From the NCBI GenBank assembly GCA_963981505.1, contig CAXCEI010000005.1, positions 1 through 63,643 of the forward strand: a stretch of DNA of 63,643 bases, written 5' to 3'. The first letter of the stretch is position 1, and each line of letters begins with the position of its first letter. Below the pieces are notes generated by a model that made no database searches, was not told where the DNA came from, and saw only the letters and a list, made by a program, of their open reading frames with translations. Positions 7,780 through 16,330 of the stretch are shown in pieces. The stretch comes from OPU3-GD-OMZ sp001901525 (GTDB lineage: Bacteria; Pseudomonadota; Gammaproteobacteria; Methylococcales; Methylomonadaceae). The translations under genes and the position numbers were made by a program.

Positions 7780-8258
7780 TCATTTGTTTTATTTGGCTGG
7801 CTAATAAGTGCTTCATGAATAGAGTGGTATTCATGAAACTTCGGGCGGTAAAGAAAAAAGGCCAGGGCTGACAACAGGGAAAAAATATAGAGGGTGTTAA
7901 TGGGGTCGCCCCAAAGGTATAAGGTAATACCATAAAAGCCAATCGAGTCGGCGGCCAGCATGGAGATGAGCGTGGTTAACTGGTAGCGTGCTTTTGCCGT
8001 TTTGTCACCGGGCATCGTTTGGTTTAAACGTACCATGATATGGCGGATGATATTGGTAACGGGGAACGTAATGATGGCAAGGCCATAGAAAACAGTTCGT
8101 AACAATACCAAGGAATTATTGGGTGGATTGAGGCGGTATTGATCGCCATTAAAATGACCGATTAACGTGATGGTCATGAGTGCAAATAGCAAACTGCCCC
8201 ATATAAGCCAGGCGATAAAAAGGTCTTTTTGCTGCGGTGAAGTTGAGGGGCTATGCAT
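7776..8258 (-). CDS. Four-helix membrane protein of unknown function
   Basis: No family recognised. About four hydrophobic segments lie near residues 14-32, 48-66, 90-113 and 120-138 of 160, with short polar ends, so it is an inner-membrane protein. It is third in a leftward operon after dcd and the CPBP protease-like gene, from which it is separated by one base; this implies co-transcription but gives no function. Its last four bases overlap the end of the convergent OsmC-like gene. Confidence 0.7.
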   Translation of the reverse strand: MHSPSTSPQQKDLFIAWLIWGSLLFALMTITLIGHFNGDQYRLNPPNNSLVLLRTVFYGLAIITFPVTNIIRHIMVRLNQTMPGDKTAKARYQLTTLISMLAADSIGFYGITLYLWGDPINTLYIFSLLSALAFFLYRPKFHEYHSIHEALISQPNKTND

Positions 8259-8259
8259 G

Positions 8260-8856
8260 CTAGTAGTCGTTTTTCTGTTGGTGGCGGTAGGAGCGGGCTA
8301 TCACTAAAAAGGCAAGGAAGTCATAGAACCCATGGGTCACAATTGGGATGAGTAAGTTGCGTGAGGCCTCAATATCTAAGAGTAGTCCTAAGTAAGCGCT
8401 CATCAGTGTCGCTAATAAGAAGTAAAGGAGTGTGACAGCATGGACCAGGCCAAACAATATACTGCTAACAATAAGTCCTGTTAGCATGCCCCAAGAGCTT
8501 TCCATCCACGGTTGAATAACACCTCTAAATAGTATTTCTTCTGAGATCCCGGCTATTGCAGCTAAGATGAGTAAATCGGTCCAGTGATAACGGAGTAGTA
8601 CGGGGCCCAACATATCCAAAAGCAGTGTTTTAATTTTTGTTAAGGATTTTATGTTGAGTTGATAAAGTGCCAGAAAAATAATAAAGATTGGCAATGTGGC
8701 GATAATGCCGTGAAGAAAGGCTGTTTCTGAAAAGTACAGCGATGCAAAGGGATTGATGTCAGCTAGCCAACCTAAGACCAAGGCGAGACCAATGAGCGAG
8801 CCTTCAAAAATGCATGCCTGTTTGAAGAAATTTTCAGTGTTAATAGAGGAGGCCAT
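8260..8856 (-). CDS. CPBP-family intramembrane metalloprotease-like protein
   Basis: CPBP (Abi/CAAX prenyl protease-like) family, related to Rce1. The diagnostic motifs are SEEILFRGVIQPW (paired Glu and Arg), LVHAVTLLYF (His) and THGFYDFLAF (His and Asp). About six hydrophobic segments fill 198 residues. Members act on membrane substrates, in some cases bacteriocin-related ones, but the substrate here is unknown. It is the middle gene of the dcd operon, 32 bases after dcd. No clear Shine-Dalgarno precedes its ATG. Confidence 0.85.
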   Translation of the reverse strand: MASSINTENFFKQACIFEGSLIGLALVLGWLADINPFASLYFSETAFLHGIIATLPIFIIFLALYQLNIKSLTKIKTLLLDMLGPVLLRYHWTDLLILAAIAGISEEILFRGVIQPWMESSWGMLTGLIVSSILFGLVHAVTLLYFLLATLMSAYLGLLLDIEASRNLLIPIVTHGFYDFLAFLVIARSYRHQQKNDY

Positions 8857-8888
8857 GAGCGATGAAGATCGGAAGGTAATTTAAGAGC

Positions 8889-9455
8889 TTATGCTTTCGG
8901 TAAGGTCACGCCTTCTTGGCCTTGGTATTTTCCATCGCGGTCTTTATAGGAGGTTTCACAAACCTCATCAGCGCCGAAAAACAACATTTGGGCCACCCCT
9001 TCATTGGCGTATATTTTCGCCGGTAAAGGCGTGGTATTAGAAAACTCCAAAGTGACATGGCCTTCCCACTCCGGCTCAAGTGGCGTTACATTGACAATGA
9101 TGCCGCAACGGGCGTAGGTCGATTTACCCAGGCAAATGGTCAGTACATCACGGGGTATTTTAAAAAACTCGACAGTCCGAGCCAGTGCAAAAGAATTGGG
9201 AGGGATGATGCAAACATCAGACTTGATATCGACAAAACTATTTTGGTCAAAATCTTTTGGGTCGACAATAGCGGAATTAATATTGGTGAAAATTTTAAAT
9301 TCATTAGAGCAACGGACATCATAACCGTAACTTGAGGTGCCAAAGGAGATAACGCGCCCCTCTGATTGGTGTCTGACCTGATTATCGACAAAGGGCGTTA
9401 TCATGTCGTTTTGTAGCGCCATGTGGCGAATCCATTTATCGGGTTTAATACTCAT
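8889..9455 (-). CDS. dcd: dCTP deaminase
   Basis: Trimeric enzyme of the dUTPase fold that deaminates dCTP to dUTP for dTMP synthesis. Visible features are ISFGTSSYGYDVRCSNEF, the phosphate-binding LGKSTYARCGI, the catalytic-Glu stretch LEPEWEGHVTLEFSN and a C-terminal lid ending EGVTLPKA. At 188 residues it has the usual proteobacterial length. It leads a leftward operon with two membrane proteins. In other gammaproteobacteria dcd often neighbours apbC and metG, which here lie about 2.5 kb away. Confidence 0.96.
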   Translation of the reverse strand: MSIKPDKWIRHMALQNDMITPFVDNQVRHQSEGRVISFGTSSYGYDVRCSNEFKIFTNINSAIVDPKDFDQNSFVDIKSDVCIIPPNSFALARTVEFFKIPRDVLTICLGKSTYARCGIIVNVTPLEPEWEGHVTLEFSNTTPLPAKIYANEGVAQMLFFGADEVCETSYKDRDGKYQGQEGVTLPKA

Positions 9456-9793
9456 GTTTTTTCGTTATTATCGTTTGTATTTTAGGGGGTGGAGAAATTT
9501 AAAATAGCACGCTTGTCTGATGCTTCGTGCGATTGATTTTTTCTGACAGTATAACTTTCTTATTTTAACATGCCGCTTAATTGTTTATAGCAGAGAATTA
9601 CAGTGAGGCTCTTTTAGAGCTTATGAAATGAACACTTACCCGTGCTAATTGTTTGGGGTTCTCGCTATTAAGAAGGGCTCTATCAGGGTATAGTTATCAC
9701 TTTTTTTCAATAAAATTTTTTAGCGAGCGGTTAGGATGTGAAGATAACGTAATAAGGTGTTATTTTCGGGTCTGAGTCAATCAGCGTTTCAGG
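9456..9793. other. 338-base intergenic region between divergent dcd and dgkA
   Basis: No coding region or recognised RNA was found. It holds a small inverted repeat GCTCT-TTT-AGAGC at 9608-9620 and several T runs. On the minus strand a TATACT-like box occurs near 9560 but without a convincing -35. It presumably carries the divergent promoters of dcd and dgkA. Confidence 0.5.
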
Positions 9794-9802
9794 GTGCATG
9801 GA

Positions 9803-10159
9803 ATGAAAAAACTGAACGGCGTTGCGCATTTTATGCATGCGTTTAAGTGGTCTATAGCGGGGTTTAAGGCTGCTTTTAGCGGTGAGGCGGCTTTTAGGCA
9901 GGAGTTTGCGTTATTTGTTGTGTTAGTGCCGGTCGGTTTTTTTCTGGGTGAAAATGGTACTGAGCGCGCTTTATTGATGGGTTGTTTGTTACTGGTATTG
10001 TTGGTTGAATTATTAAATACGGCGATAGAATCGGTGGTTGATCGAATCGGTTTGGAGTATCACGATTTATCAAAGCGAGCTAAAGATTTAGGGTCGGCAG
10101 CCGTCTTTGTTTCACTGGTAACCGTAGCGGTTGTTTGGGGCTTGGTTTTATTCGGATGA
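9803..10159 (+). CDS. dgkA: Diacylglycerol kinase, DgkA type
   Basis: Small trimeric inner-membrane kinase that turns diacylglycerol into phosphatidic acid. It has an amphipathic N terminus with EAAFRQEF (an active-site Glu), three membrane helices, and the signature ELLNTAIESVVDRIG. The ATG at 9803, eight bases after AGGG, gives 118 residues; a GTG at 9794 is in frame but less likely. It lies 37 bases upstream of eptA. EptA releases diacylglycerol when it takes phosphoethanolamine from phospholipid, so the pair makes sense as modification plus lipid recycling. Confidence 0.95.
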   Translation: MKKLNGVAHFMHAFKWSIAGFKAAFSGEAAFRQEFALFVVLVPVGFFLGENGTERALLMGCLLLVLLVELLNTAIESVVDRIGLEYHDLSKRAKDLGSAAVFVSLVTVAVVWGLVLFG

Positions 10160-10196
10160 TCTTGGGGGAGTGTCAAAGATGAGTCATGGGTAGAAA

Positions 10197-11825
10197 ATGA
10201 TGGGGTCAAAATTAAAATTTCAGGTGAGTAGTGCCAAGCTAACTATATTATTGGCATTGTTTTTGGTTGTTTTTCATAATATTTCTTTTTGGCGCGCGGT
10301 TTTAAAAGTATTTGAAACAACGTGGAGTGAACATATTGGCTTTATTGTCGCCGTTTTTGTTGCGTTAGTTGTTTTTCTTAATCTGATTTTTACCCTGTTA
10401 AGTGGGCGTTATCTACTTAAGCCGATTGCTATGTTAATAGTGATTGCGGCCTCCTTTGCTAGCCATTTCATGGATTCTTATGGTGTTTTAATGGAGCGTA
10501 ATATGCTTTTGAATGCGCTTCAAACCGATGTGGGTGAGACCTTTGAATTGGTTAATATCCAGATGATTTTGAATGTAACGCTGTTAGGGTTTTTACCGGC
10601 TGGGTTGATTTATTACACGGAGATTGATCGGAGTCTGGGGGTGATGCGCTTTGTCCGCTTGAAGGTTGTGCTTGTCAGTTTGCTGGTAATGGCGAGTATT
10701 GCGGGTGTTTTTTTTCAGGAGTTTGCCTCGGTGGTAAGAAATGAGCGTCATTTGCGGCATTTAATGAACCCGATTAATTTCAGTTACGCGTTGATAACGT
10801 TGGCGAAAAGAAATTTAACAGCCGGTCCTGTGGTTATTCAGGCGATTGGTGAAGATGCCGTTTTAGGGGAGTCCCAACTACGCAATGAGAAAAATAAGCT
10901 ATTTATTTTAGTGGTGGGGGAGACAGCGCGTGCCCAAAATTTTTCTCTGAACGGTTATGTACGACAAACCAACCCTGTACTAAGTGGTGAGAATATTATT
11001 AATTTTAGTGATGTTTCATCCTGTGGTACGGCAACGGCAACCTCGCTGCCTTGTATGTTTTCTAAATTTAATCGCAGTGATTATTCGCACGCAAAGGGGC
11101 GTACCTATGAGAATTTATTGGACGTACTTCAAACTGCCGGTATTGGTGTGTTATGGCGGGAGAATAACTCAGGGTGTAAAGGGGTGTGTGACCGGGTTCC
11201 GACCGATGAGTTAGTGGCCAGCGAGGTGGCCGAATTTTGTACAACAGGAGAGTGTTTTGACGAGGTTTTGTTGCATAACCTTCAGGCTTATGTGTCAGGA
11301 CTTCAAAAAGATACCGTTATTGTTTTGCATCAAAAAGGCAGCCATGGTCCGGCCTATTATTTAAGATATCCTGAGGCCTTTGCTGTTTTTAAACCGGTGT
11401 GTATGACCAATCAATTGCATAATTGTCAGCAATCAGAAATTACCAATGGGTATGACAATACCCTTCTTTATACCGATTATTTTTTAGGTCAAGTGATCGA
11501 CTTCTTAAAACAGAATTCAGTGCAGTTTGATACGGCGATGCTATATCTTTCAGACCATGGGGAGTCTTTAGGTGAGAATAATCTTTATCTGCATGGCCTG
11601 CCTTATATGATGGCTCCAGAGCAACAAACCCATATTCCAATGTTGTTATGGTTGCCTGATGAGGTTTATGGGCAGCGGATGAATCGATCCTGTCTTGAAA
11701 AGGCAAGCCAAAGATCTTTATCGCATGACAATTTGTTTCATTCCGTGCTGGGCTTTATGAATGTGCAAGCAAAGGTTTATTCGCCAGAATTGGATTTATT
11801 TGCCAATTGTCAATCGTACATCTAA
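10197..11825 (+). CDS. eptA: Phosphoethanolamine transferase, EptA type (lipid A)
   Basis: Inner-membrane enzyme that moves phosphoethanolamine from phosphatidylethanolamine to lipid A, which lowers surface charge and sensitivity to cationic peptides. Five hydrophobic segments occupy roughly residues 15-175. The periplasmic sulfatase-fold domain has GETARAQNFSLNGY (metal Glu), SSCGTATATSLPCMFS (nucleophilic Thr), and LSDHGESLGENNLYLHG (metal Asp and His). Several Cys in this domain probably form disulfides. At 542 residues it has EptA length. No pmrAB-type two-component pair is adjacent. A related lipid target cannot be excluded. Confidence 0.92.
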   Translation: MMGSKLKFQVSSAKLTILLALFLVVFHNISFWRAVLKVFETTWSEHIGFIVAVFVALVVFLNLIFTLLSGRYLLKPIAMLIVIAASFASHFMDSYGVLMERNMLLNALQTDVGETFELVNIQMILNVTLLGFLPAGLIYYTEIDRSLGVMRFVRLKVVLVSLLVMASIAGVFFQEFASVVRNERHLRHLMNPINFSYALITLAKRNLTAGPVVIQAIGEDAVLGESQLRNEKNKLFILVVGETARAQNFSLNGYVRQTNPVLSGENIINFSDVSSCGTATATSLPCMFSKFNRSDYSHAKGRTYENLLDVLQTAGIGVLWRENNSGCKGVCDRVPTDELVASEVAEFCTTGECFDEVLLHNLQAYVSGLQKDTVIVLHQKGSHGPAYYLRYPEAFAVFKPVCMTNQLHNCQQSEITNGYDNTLLYTDYFLGQVIDFLKQNSVQFDTAMLYLSDHGESLGENNLYLHGLPYMMAPEQQTHIPMLLWLPDEVYGQRMNRSCLEKASQRSLSHDNLFHSVLGFMNVQAKVYSPELDLFANCQSYI

Positions 11826-11840
11826 AACAATCCAATGCCG

Positions 11841-11880
11841 CCGGCGCTATTATTTTTAGGGCCGGTATCGGTAATTTTTT
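11841..11880. terminator. Terminator between convergent eptA and apbC
   Basis: Arms CCGGCGCTA (11841-11849) and TAGGGCCGG (11857-11865) pair at eight of nine positions around a T-rich loop. A T6 run follows at 11875-11880. It is placed just after the eptA stop. Confidence 0.5.
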
Positions 11881-11910
11881 CAGCTATGAAAAGGGCTCTT
11901 TTAAACGTTA

Positions 11911-12996
11911 TTATTGAATAACAATGTTGCCAAATTTACCGCTATGGTCTTTGTTTTGTAAAGAAAGTTTAGCGGTCATTTTTCGAGCAATTTCGCGATA
12001 CATTGTTGCGGCCTGACCATCAGGGTCGTGCGCAACCGTTGGCGTTCCCGTGTCTGCCAGTTGGCGAATATTAATATCGAGAGGTAGGGCGCCTAACAGG
12101 GGTACTGCATTTTTTTCTGCCATGGCTGAGCCGCCACCGGAACCGAAAATAGCTTCCTCATGACCGCATTCGCTACAAATATGAATACTCATGTTTTCTA
12201 CAATACCTAATACGGGAATGTTGACTTTGTTGAACATGCCTAGGCCCCGTTGGGCATCTAATAGCGCAATATCTTGCGGTGTGGTGACAATAATGGCGGC
12301 GGTCACCGGAATTTGTTGTGCTAAGGTGAGTTGAATGTCGCCGGTTCCCGGTGGCAAATCAATTAATAGGTAGTCAAGGTCGTCCCAATTGGTATCTTTG
12401 AGGAGTTGTTGTAAGGCATTGGTGACCATGGGGCCGCGCCAAATCATCGGTTGGTCTGGATCAATGAGGTAGCCAATGGAACTCGTTTGAATGCTGAAAG
12501 CGACTTTGGGCTCCATTGTTTTTCCATCATGACTCGTAGGGTGACCTGAAAGGCCGAGCATGGTGGGGATGCTTGGGCCATAGATATCGGCATCAAGAAT
12601 ACCGACGTTAGCGCCTTCTGCAGATAATGCTAAGGCAAGGTTAACGGACGTTGTTGATTTTCCGACGCCGCCTTTTCCAGAGGCCACAGCAATTATATTT
12701 TTAATATTGGGTTGCAGTTTGAGTGATTTTTGCACGGCATGACTGGCAATTTCATAATCCACGGTGATGTCAATAGCGGTAATACCAGCCAGTGCTTTAA
12801 GGGTATGGTTGATGGTTTTTTTGAGTTCGCTCTCATAGCTTTTAGCAGGATAACCTAATGTTATTTTTAAGAGAACAGTTGTTTCTTTGATTTCAAGGCG
12901 TTTAATGGCTTTTGCCGAGACCAGATCTGTTTCCAGATAAGGGTCCATGATTGTTTGTAAGGCGGTATTAATAGCGCTTTTAAGATCGCTGGACAT
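11911..12996 (-). CDS. apbC: Iron-sulfur cluster carrier ATPase, ApbC/Mrp
   Basis: P-loop NTPase of the Mrp/NBP35 group that binds and transfers [4Fe-4S] clusters. An N-terminal MIP18/DUF59-like domain (about residues 1-90) precedes the Walker motif ASGKGGVGKSTTSVNLALAL, the DADIYGPSIPTMLG stretch and DLPPGTGDIQL. The cluster-binding CxxC is in HICSECGHEE. Length 361 residues matches the family. It is divergent from metG, as in Escherichia coli. Cluster supply may matter for the Fe-S-rich Rnf proteins and Nth downstream of metG, but that link is inference. Confidence 0.95.
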   Translation of the reverse strand: MSSDLKSAINTALQTIMDPYLETDLVSAKAIKRLEIKETTVLLKITLGYPAKSYESELKKTINHTLKALAGITAIDITVDYEIASHAVQKSLKLQPNIKNIIAVASGKGGVGKSTTSVNLALALSAEGANVGILDADIYGPSIPTMLGLSGHPTSHDGKTMEPKVAFSIQTSSIGYLIDPDQPMIWRGPMVTNALQQLLKDTNWDDLDYLLIDLPPGTGDIQLTLAQQIPVTAAIIVTTPQDIALLDAQRGLGMFNKVNIPVLGIVENMSIHICSECGHEEAIFGSGGGSAMAEKNAVPLLGALPLDINIRQLADTGTPTVAHDPDGQAATMYREIARKMTAKLSLQNKDHSGKFGNIVIQ

Positions 12997-13092
12997 GCTT
13001 TGGAACTCCGTGTGGATGAGTGGTTTTTTTAAATAGCGGATACTGGATAAGTATTTTACAGGTTAGCGGGCGTTTTGCATGCGGATTCTGTG

Positions 13093-13122
13093 TTGACCAC
13101 AACATTTTATGTTTGGTTTATG
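13093..13122 (+). promoter_or_regulatory. Candidate promoter for metG-rnf
   Basis: TTGACC at 13093-13098 is followed after 18 bases by TTTATG at 13117-13122, about 45 bases before the metG ATG. The -10 is a weak match, and the AT-rich sequence around it offers other choices. Confidence 0.35.
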
Positions 13123-13167
13123 CAATAATTATCGGTTATTTATCACATAGCTTTTACACTGATTATT

Positions 13168-15186
13168 ATGTCTGAAAGAACAATTCTTGTTACCAGTGCG
13201 TTACCTTATGCGAATGGGCCGATTCATTTGGGCCACTTAGTTGAATATATTCAAACTGATATTTGGGTGCGGTTTCAAAAGCAACGGGGACACCGCTGTT
13301 TTTTTGTTTGCGCGGATGACAGCCATGGAACGCCTATTATGTTAAGGGCTGATAGCGAAGGGATTAGCCCTGAGGATTTGATTGCGCGCGTTAGTATTGA
13401 GCATCAAGCAGATTTTAAGGACTTTTCGGTTGCCTTTGATCATTATCACAGTACGCATTCCGAAGAAAATAAGACCTTGTCGACATTAATTTATCAGCGC
13501 TTAAAAGATCAAGGGTATATTTCGTCGCGTGAAATTACGCAGGCTTATGATCCGATTAAGGAAATGTTTTTGCCGGACCGGTTTATTAAAGGGGATTGCC
13601 CGAAATGTGGTGCTAAAGATCAGTACGGTGATAATTGTGAAGTCTGTGGAGCGACGTATTCGCCGACAGATTTAAAAAATGCGGTGTCAGTGGTTTCAGG
13701 GGCGAAACCTATAGAGAAAGACTCGGTTCATTATTTTCTGAAATTATCGGGTTTTAGTGAAATGCTACGTGAGTGGATTCATGGCGGTCATGTGCAGGAT
13801 ACGGTTAAAAATAAATTAGATGAGTGGCTTGAACAAGGCCTGCAAGAGTGGGATATCTCTCGTGATGCTCCGTATTTTGGTTTTGAGATCCCAGGAGCGC
13901 CGGGTAAATATTTTTACGTTTGGTTAGACGCGCCTATCGGCTATATGGCTAGTTTTAAAAAGCTCTGCGAAAAAGAAGGCTTGGCGTTTGATGATTTTTG
14001 GCGTGAAGACAGCACGGCGGAACTGTACCATTTCATTGGTAAAGATATTATTTATTTTCATGCTTTGTTTTGGCCTGCTATGTTAACAGGGGCTGGTTTT
14101 AGAACGCCCAGTGCTATTTTTGCACATGGCTTTTTGACCGTTAATGGCGAGAAAATGTCGAAATCGCGCGGTACTTTTATTAAGGCGCGTACTTATTTAG
14201 AACATTTGAATCCGGAGTATTTACGTTATTACTTTGCGGCTAAATTGAGTGCTGGTATTGATGATATCGATTTGAGTTTTGATGATTTTTCGCAACGGGT
14301 CAATTCAGACCTTGTCGGTAAAGTGGTTAATATTGCCAGCCGCTGTAGTGGTTTTATTAAAAAGCGTTTTAATAATCAGTTATCGGATCAGTGTGCTGAG
14401 CCCGCGTTGTATCAGCAGTTCATTGACAGCAATGAAACGATCGCACAGTTGTATGAAGGGCGTGAGTTTGGTAAGGCGATGCGAGAAATTATGGCCTTGG
14501 CTGATTTGGCAAATCAATATATTGATGATAAAAAACCATGGGTAATTGCTAAAGCGGAAAATCAAGATCAGGAGTTGCATGAAGTCTGTTCTATGGGCAT
14601 TAATTTGTTTCGTGTGTTAGTGGCTTATTTGAAGCCAGTGGTGCCCGTGTTGGCTCAAGAGTCTGAGCTATTTTTAAATATTGAAAGTCAATTATGGCCG
14701 ACAGAATTTGAGCCTCTCACCGGGCATACAATCAATCAGTTTAAACCGTTGATGACACGTGTTGACCCCGCTAAAATTGCGGCTGTTGTTGAGGCTTCGA
14801 AGGAAAGTATGGCGCCGGTTGCCGATGCTGTTGTGGAAAAAAAACATGAGCCGATAGCAAAGACTATTGCCTTTGATGATTTTGCTAAATTAGATTTACG
14901 GGTTGCTAAAATTATTAAGGCTGAGGCCGTTGACGGCGCGGATAAGTTATTGCAGTTGACCGTTGATATCGGTGATGAGACCCGTACTATTTTGGCCGGT
15001 ATCAAGTCAGCTTATACGCCGGAATCTTTAACCGGTCGCTTGGTGGTTGTGGTGGCTAACCTTGAACCACGGAAGATGCGTTTTGGTTTGTCTGAAGGAA
15101 TGGTCATTGCAGCGGGTCCCGGTGGCGAAGATATTTGGGTATTAGCGCCAGATGAGGGGGCACAAGTAGGTATGCGAATTAAATAA
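13168..15186 (+). CDS. metG: Methionyl-tRNA synthetase
   Basis: Class I synthetase that charges tRNA-Met. The HIGH motif appears as PIHLGHL in ALPYANGPIHLGHL near residue 13. The zinc knuckle is CPKCGAKDQYGDNCEVCG and the KMSKS loop is GEKMSKSRGTF. A C-terminal Trbp111-like tRNA-binding/dimerisation domain (from about residue 570) begins FAKLDLRVAKIIKAEAVDGA. At 672 residues it is a full-length dimeric type. Its stop shares a base with the rnfA start, so metG is coupled to the rnf operon. Confidence 0.97.
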   Translation: MSERTILVTSALPYANGPIHLGHLVEYIQTDIWVRFQKQRGHRCFFVCADDSHGTPIMLRADSEGISPEDLIARVSIEHQADFKDFSVAFDHYHSTHSEENKTLSTLIYQRLKDQGYISSREITQAYDPIKEMFLPDRFIKGDCPKCGAKDQYGDNCEVCGATYSPTDLKNAVSVVSGAKPIEKDSVHYFLKLSGFSEMLREWIHGGHVQDTVKNKLDEWLEQGLQEWDISRDAPYFGFEIPGAPGKYFYVWLDAPIGYMASFKKLCEKEGLAFDDFWREDSTAELYHFIGKDIIYFHALFWPAMLTGAGFRTPSAIFAHGFLTVNGEKMSKSRGTFIKARTYLEHLNPEYLRYYFAAKLSAGIDDIDLSFDDFSQRVNSDLVGKVVNIASRCSGFIKKRFNNQLSDQCAEPALYQQFIDSNETIAQLYEGREFGKAMREIMALADLANQYIDDKKPWVIAKAENQDQELHEVCSMGINLFRVLVAYLKPVVPVLAQESELFLNIESQLWPTEFEPLTGHTINQFKPLMTRVDPAKIAAVVEASKESMAPVADAVVEKKHEPIAKTIAFDDFAKLDLRVAKIIKAEAVDGADKLLQLTVDIGDETRTILAGIKSAYTPESLTGRLVVVVANLEPRKMRFGLSEGMVIAAGPGGEDIWVLAPDEGAQVGMRIK

Positions 15187-15767
15187 TGCAGGATTATCTG
15201 CTTATTTTAGTTAGCACGATTTTAGTGAATAATTTCGTGTTGGTTAAATTTTTAGGCTTGTGTCCTTTTATGGGTGTTTCAAGAAAGCTTGAAACGGCCA
15301 TGGGGATGGGCTTAGCTACGATTTTTGTTTTGACCTTGTCTTCTGTTTGTAGTTATATCGCGAACCAGTATTTATTGGTGCCGTTAGGTCTTGAATATTT
15401 GCGTACCATTGTTTTTATTGTGGTGATTGCCTTTGTGGTTCAATTTACGGAATTGGTTGTTCATAAAACCAGCCCGATGCTCTACCAAGCGCTGGGTATT
15501 TTTTTACCGTTGATCACAACCAATTGTGCTGTTTTAGGCGTAGCGTTGCTGAATGTTCAGGCACAAAATGGTTTTCTACAATCGGCTTTGTATGGTTTTG
15601 GTGCGGCGATTGGTTTTTCATTGGTATTGGTTTTGTTTGCCGGGTTGCGAGAACGGATTGAGTTGGCGGATATTCCGCTGCCTTTCAAGGGTAATGCGAT
15701 TGCTCTGGTGACAGCCGGATTAATGTCGATGGCATTTATGGGCTTTGCCGGATGGGTTAAAGGGTAA
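15186..15767 (+). CDS. rnfA: Rnf/Rsx electron transport complex subunit A
   Basis: Integral membrane subunit of the ion-translocating ferredoxin:NAD oxidoreductase (RnfABCDGE). It has six hydrophobic segments in 193 residues and the conserved NNFVLVKFLGLCPFMGVS near the start and ITTNCAVLGVALLN in the middle. A Cys in each of the two inverted halves (LCPF and TNCA) is typical of RnfA and RnfE, where they hold a membrane Fe-S centre. The ATG overlaps the metG stop by one base. Confidence 0.96.
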   Translation: MQDYLLILVSTILVNNFVLVKFLGLCPFMGVSRKLETAMGMGLATIFVLTLSSVCSYIANQYLLVPLGLEYLRTIVFIVVIAFVVQFTELVVHKTSPMLYQALGIFLPLITTNCAVLGVALLNVQAQNGFLQSALYGFGAAIGFSLVLVLFAGLRERIELADIPLPFKGNAIALVTAGLMSMAFMGFAGWVKG

Positions 15768-15771
15768 TTAA

Positions 15772-16302
15772 TTGTTTTGGGTTTGCTTGGTCTTTGCTTT
15801 TTTTGGGGTGATTTTAGGATACGCTGCGATTCGATTTAAAATTGAGGGTGATCCTCTGGTTGCGGAAATTGAAGCGGTGTTGCCGCAAACGCAGTGTGGG
15901 CAATGCAGCTTTCCGGGCTGTAAGCCTTATGCTGAAGCGATTGCAAGGGGAAAGGCTGATATAAATCAATGCCCACCGGGAGGAGAGGCGGGGGTTAAAG
16001 CCTTGGCTGATTTGCTCGGTCTTGAGGTTAAACCACTGGATGAGAATTTCGGTGTAGCAACAGAACAAAAAGTTGCAGTCATCGTTGAGACTGACTGCAT
16101 AGGGTGCACCATGTGTATTCAAGCCTGTCCCGTCGATGCTATTTTAGGGGCGGCTAAGTATATGCATACGGTTATTGCTTTTGAATGTACGGGTTGTGAT
16201 TTATGTGTTGATCCATGCCCGGTTGATTGTATCGTAATGACGCCTATTGGTCTGAGTGTGTCGAATTGGCAATGGCCGGAACCGGTAAACAATAGGCATT
16301 AA
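15772..16302 (+). CDS. rnfB: Rnf complex subunit B, Fe-S protein
   Basis: Membrane-anchored ferredoxin-like subunit. After an N-terminal membrane helix (about residues 1-20), CGQCSFPGC with a later Cys in QCPPGG forms the first cluster site. Two ferredoxin motifs follow: CIGCTMCIQACP and CTGCDLCVDPCP, each for a [4Fe-4S] cluster. The length of 176 residues is in the RsxB range. It starts with TTG at 15772, four bases after rnfA. The anchor begins at once after this start, which supports it. Confidence 0.95.
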   Translation: MFWVCLVFAFFGVILGYAAIRFKIEGDPLVAEIEAVLPQTQCGQCSFPGCKPYAEAIARGKADINQCPPGGEAGVKALADLLGLEVKPLDENFGVATEQKVAVIVETDCIGCTMCIQACPVDAILGAAKYMHTVIAFECTGCDLCVDPCPVDCIVMTPIGLSVSNWQWPEPVNNRH

Positions 16303-16330
16303 GACGCATTAACAATGCTGTTGGATTGGT

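Noticed and set aside
9456..9793. tRNA or small RNA gene
   Set aside because: No cloverleaf, T-loop GGTTCGA-type box or CCA end was seen on either strand.
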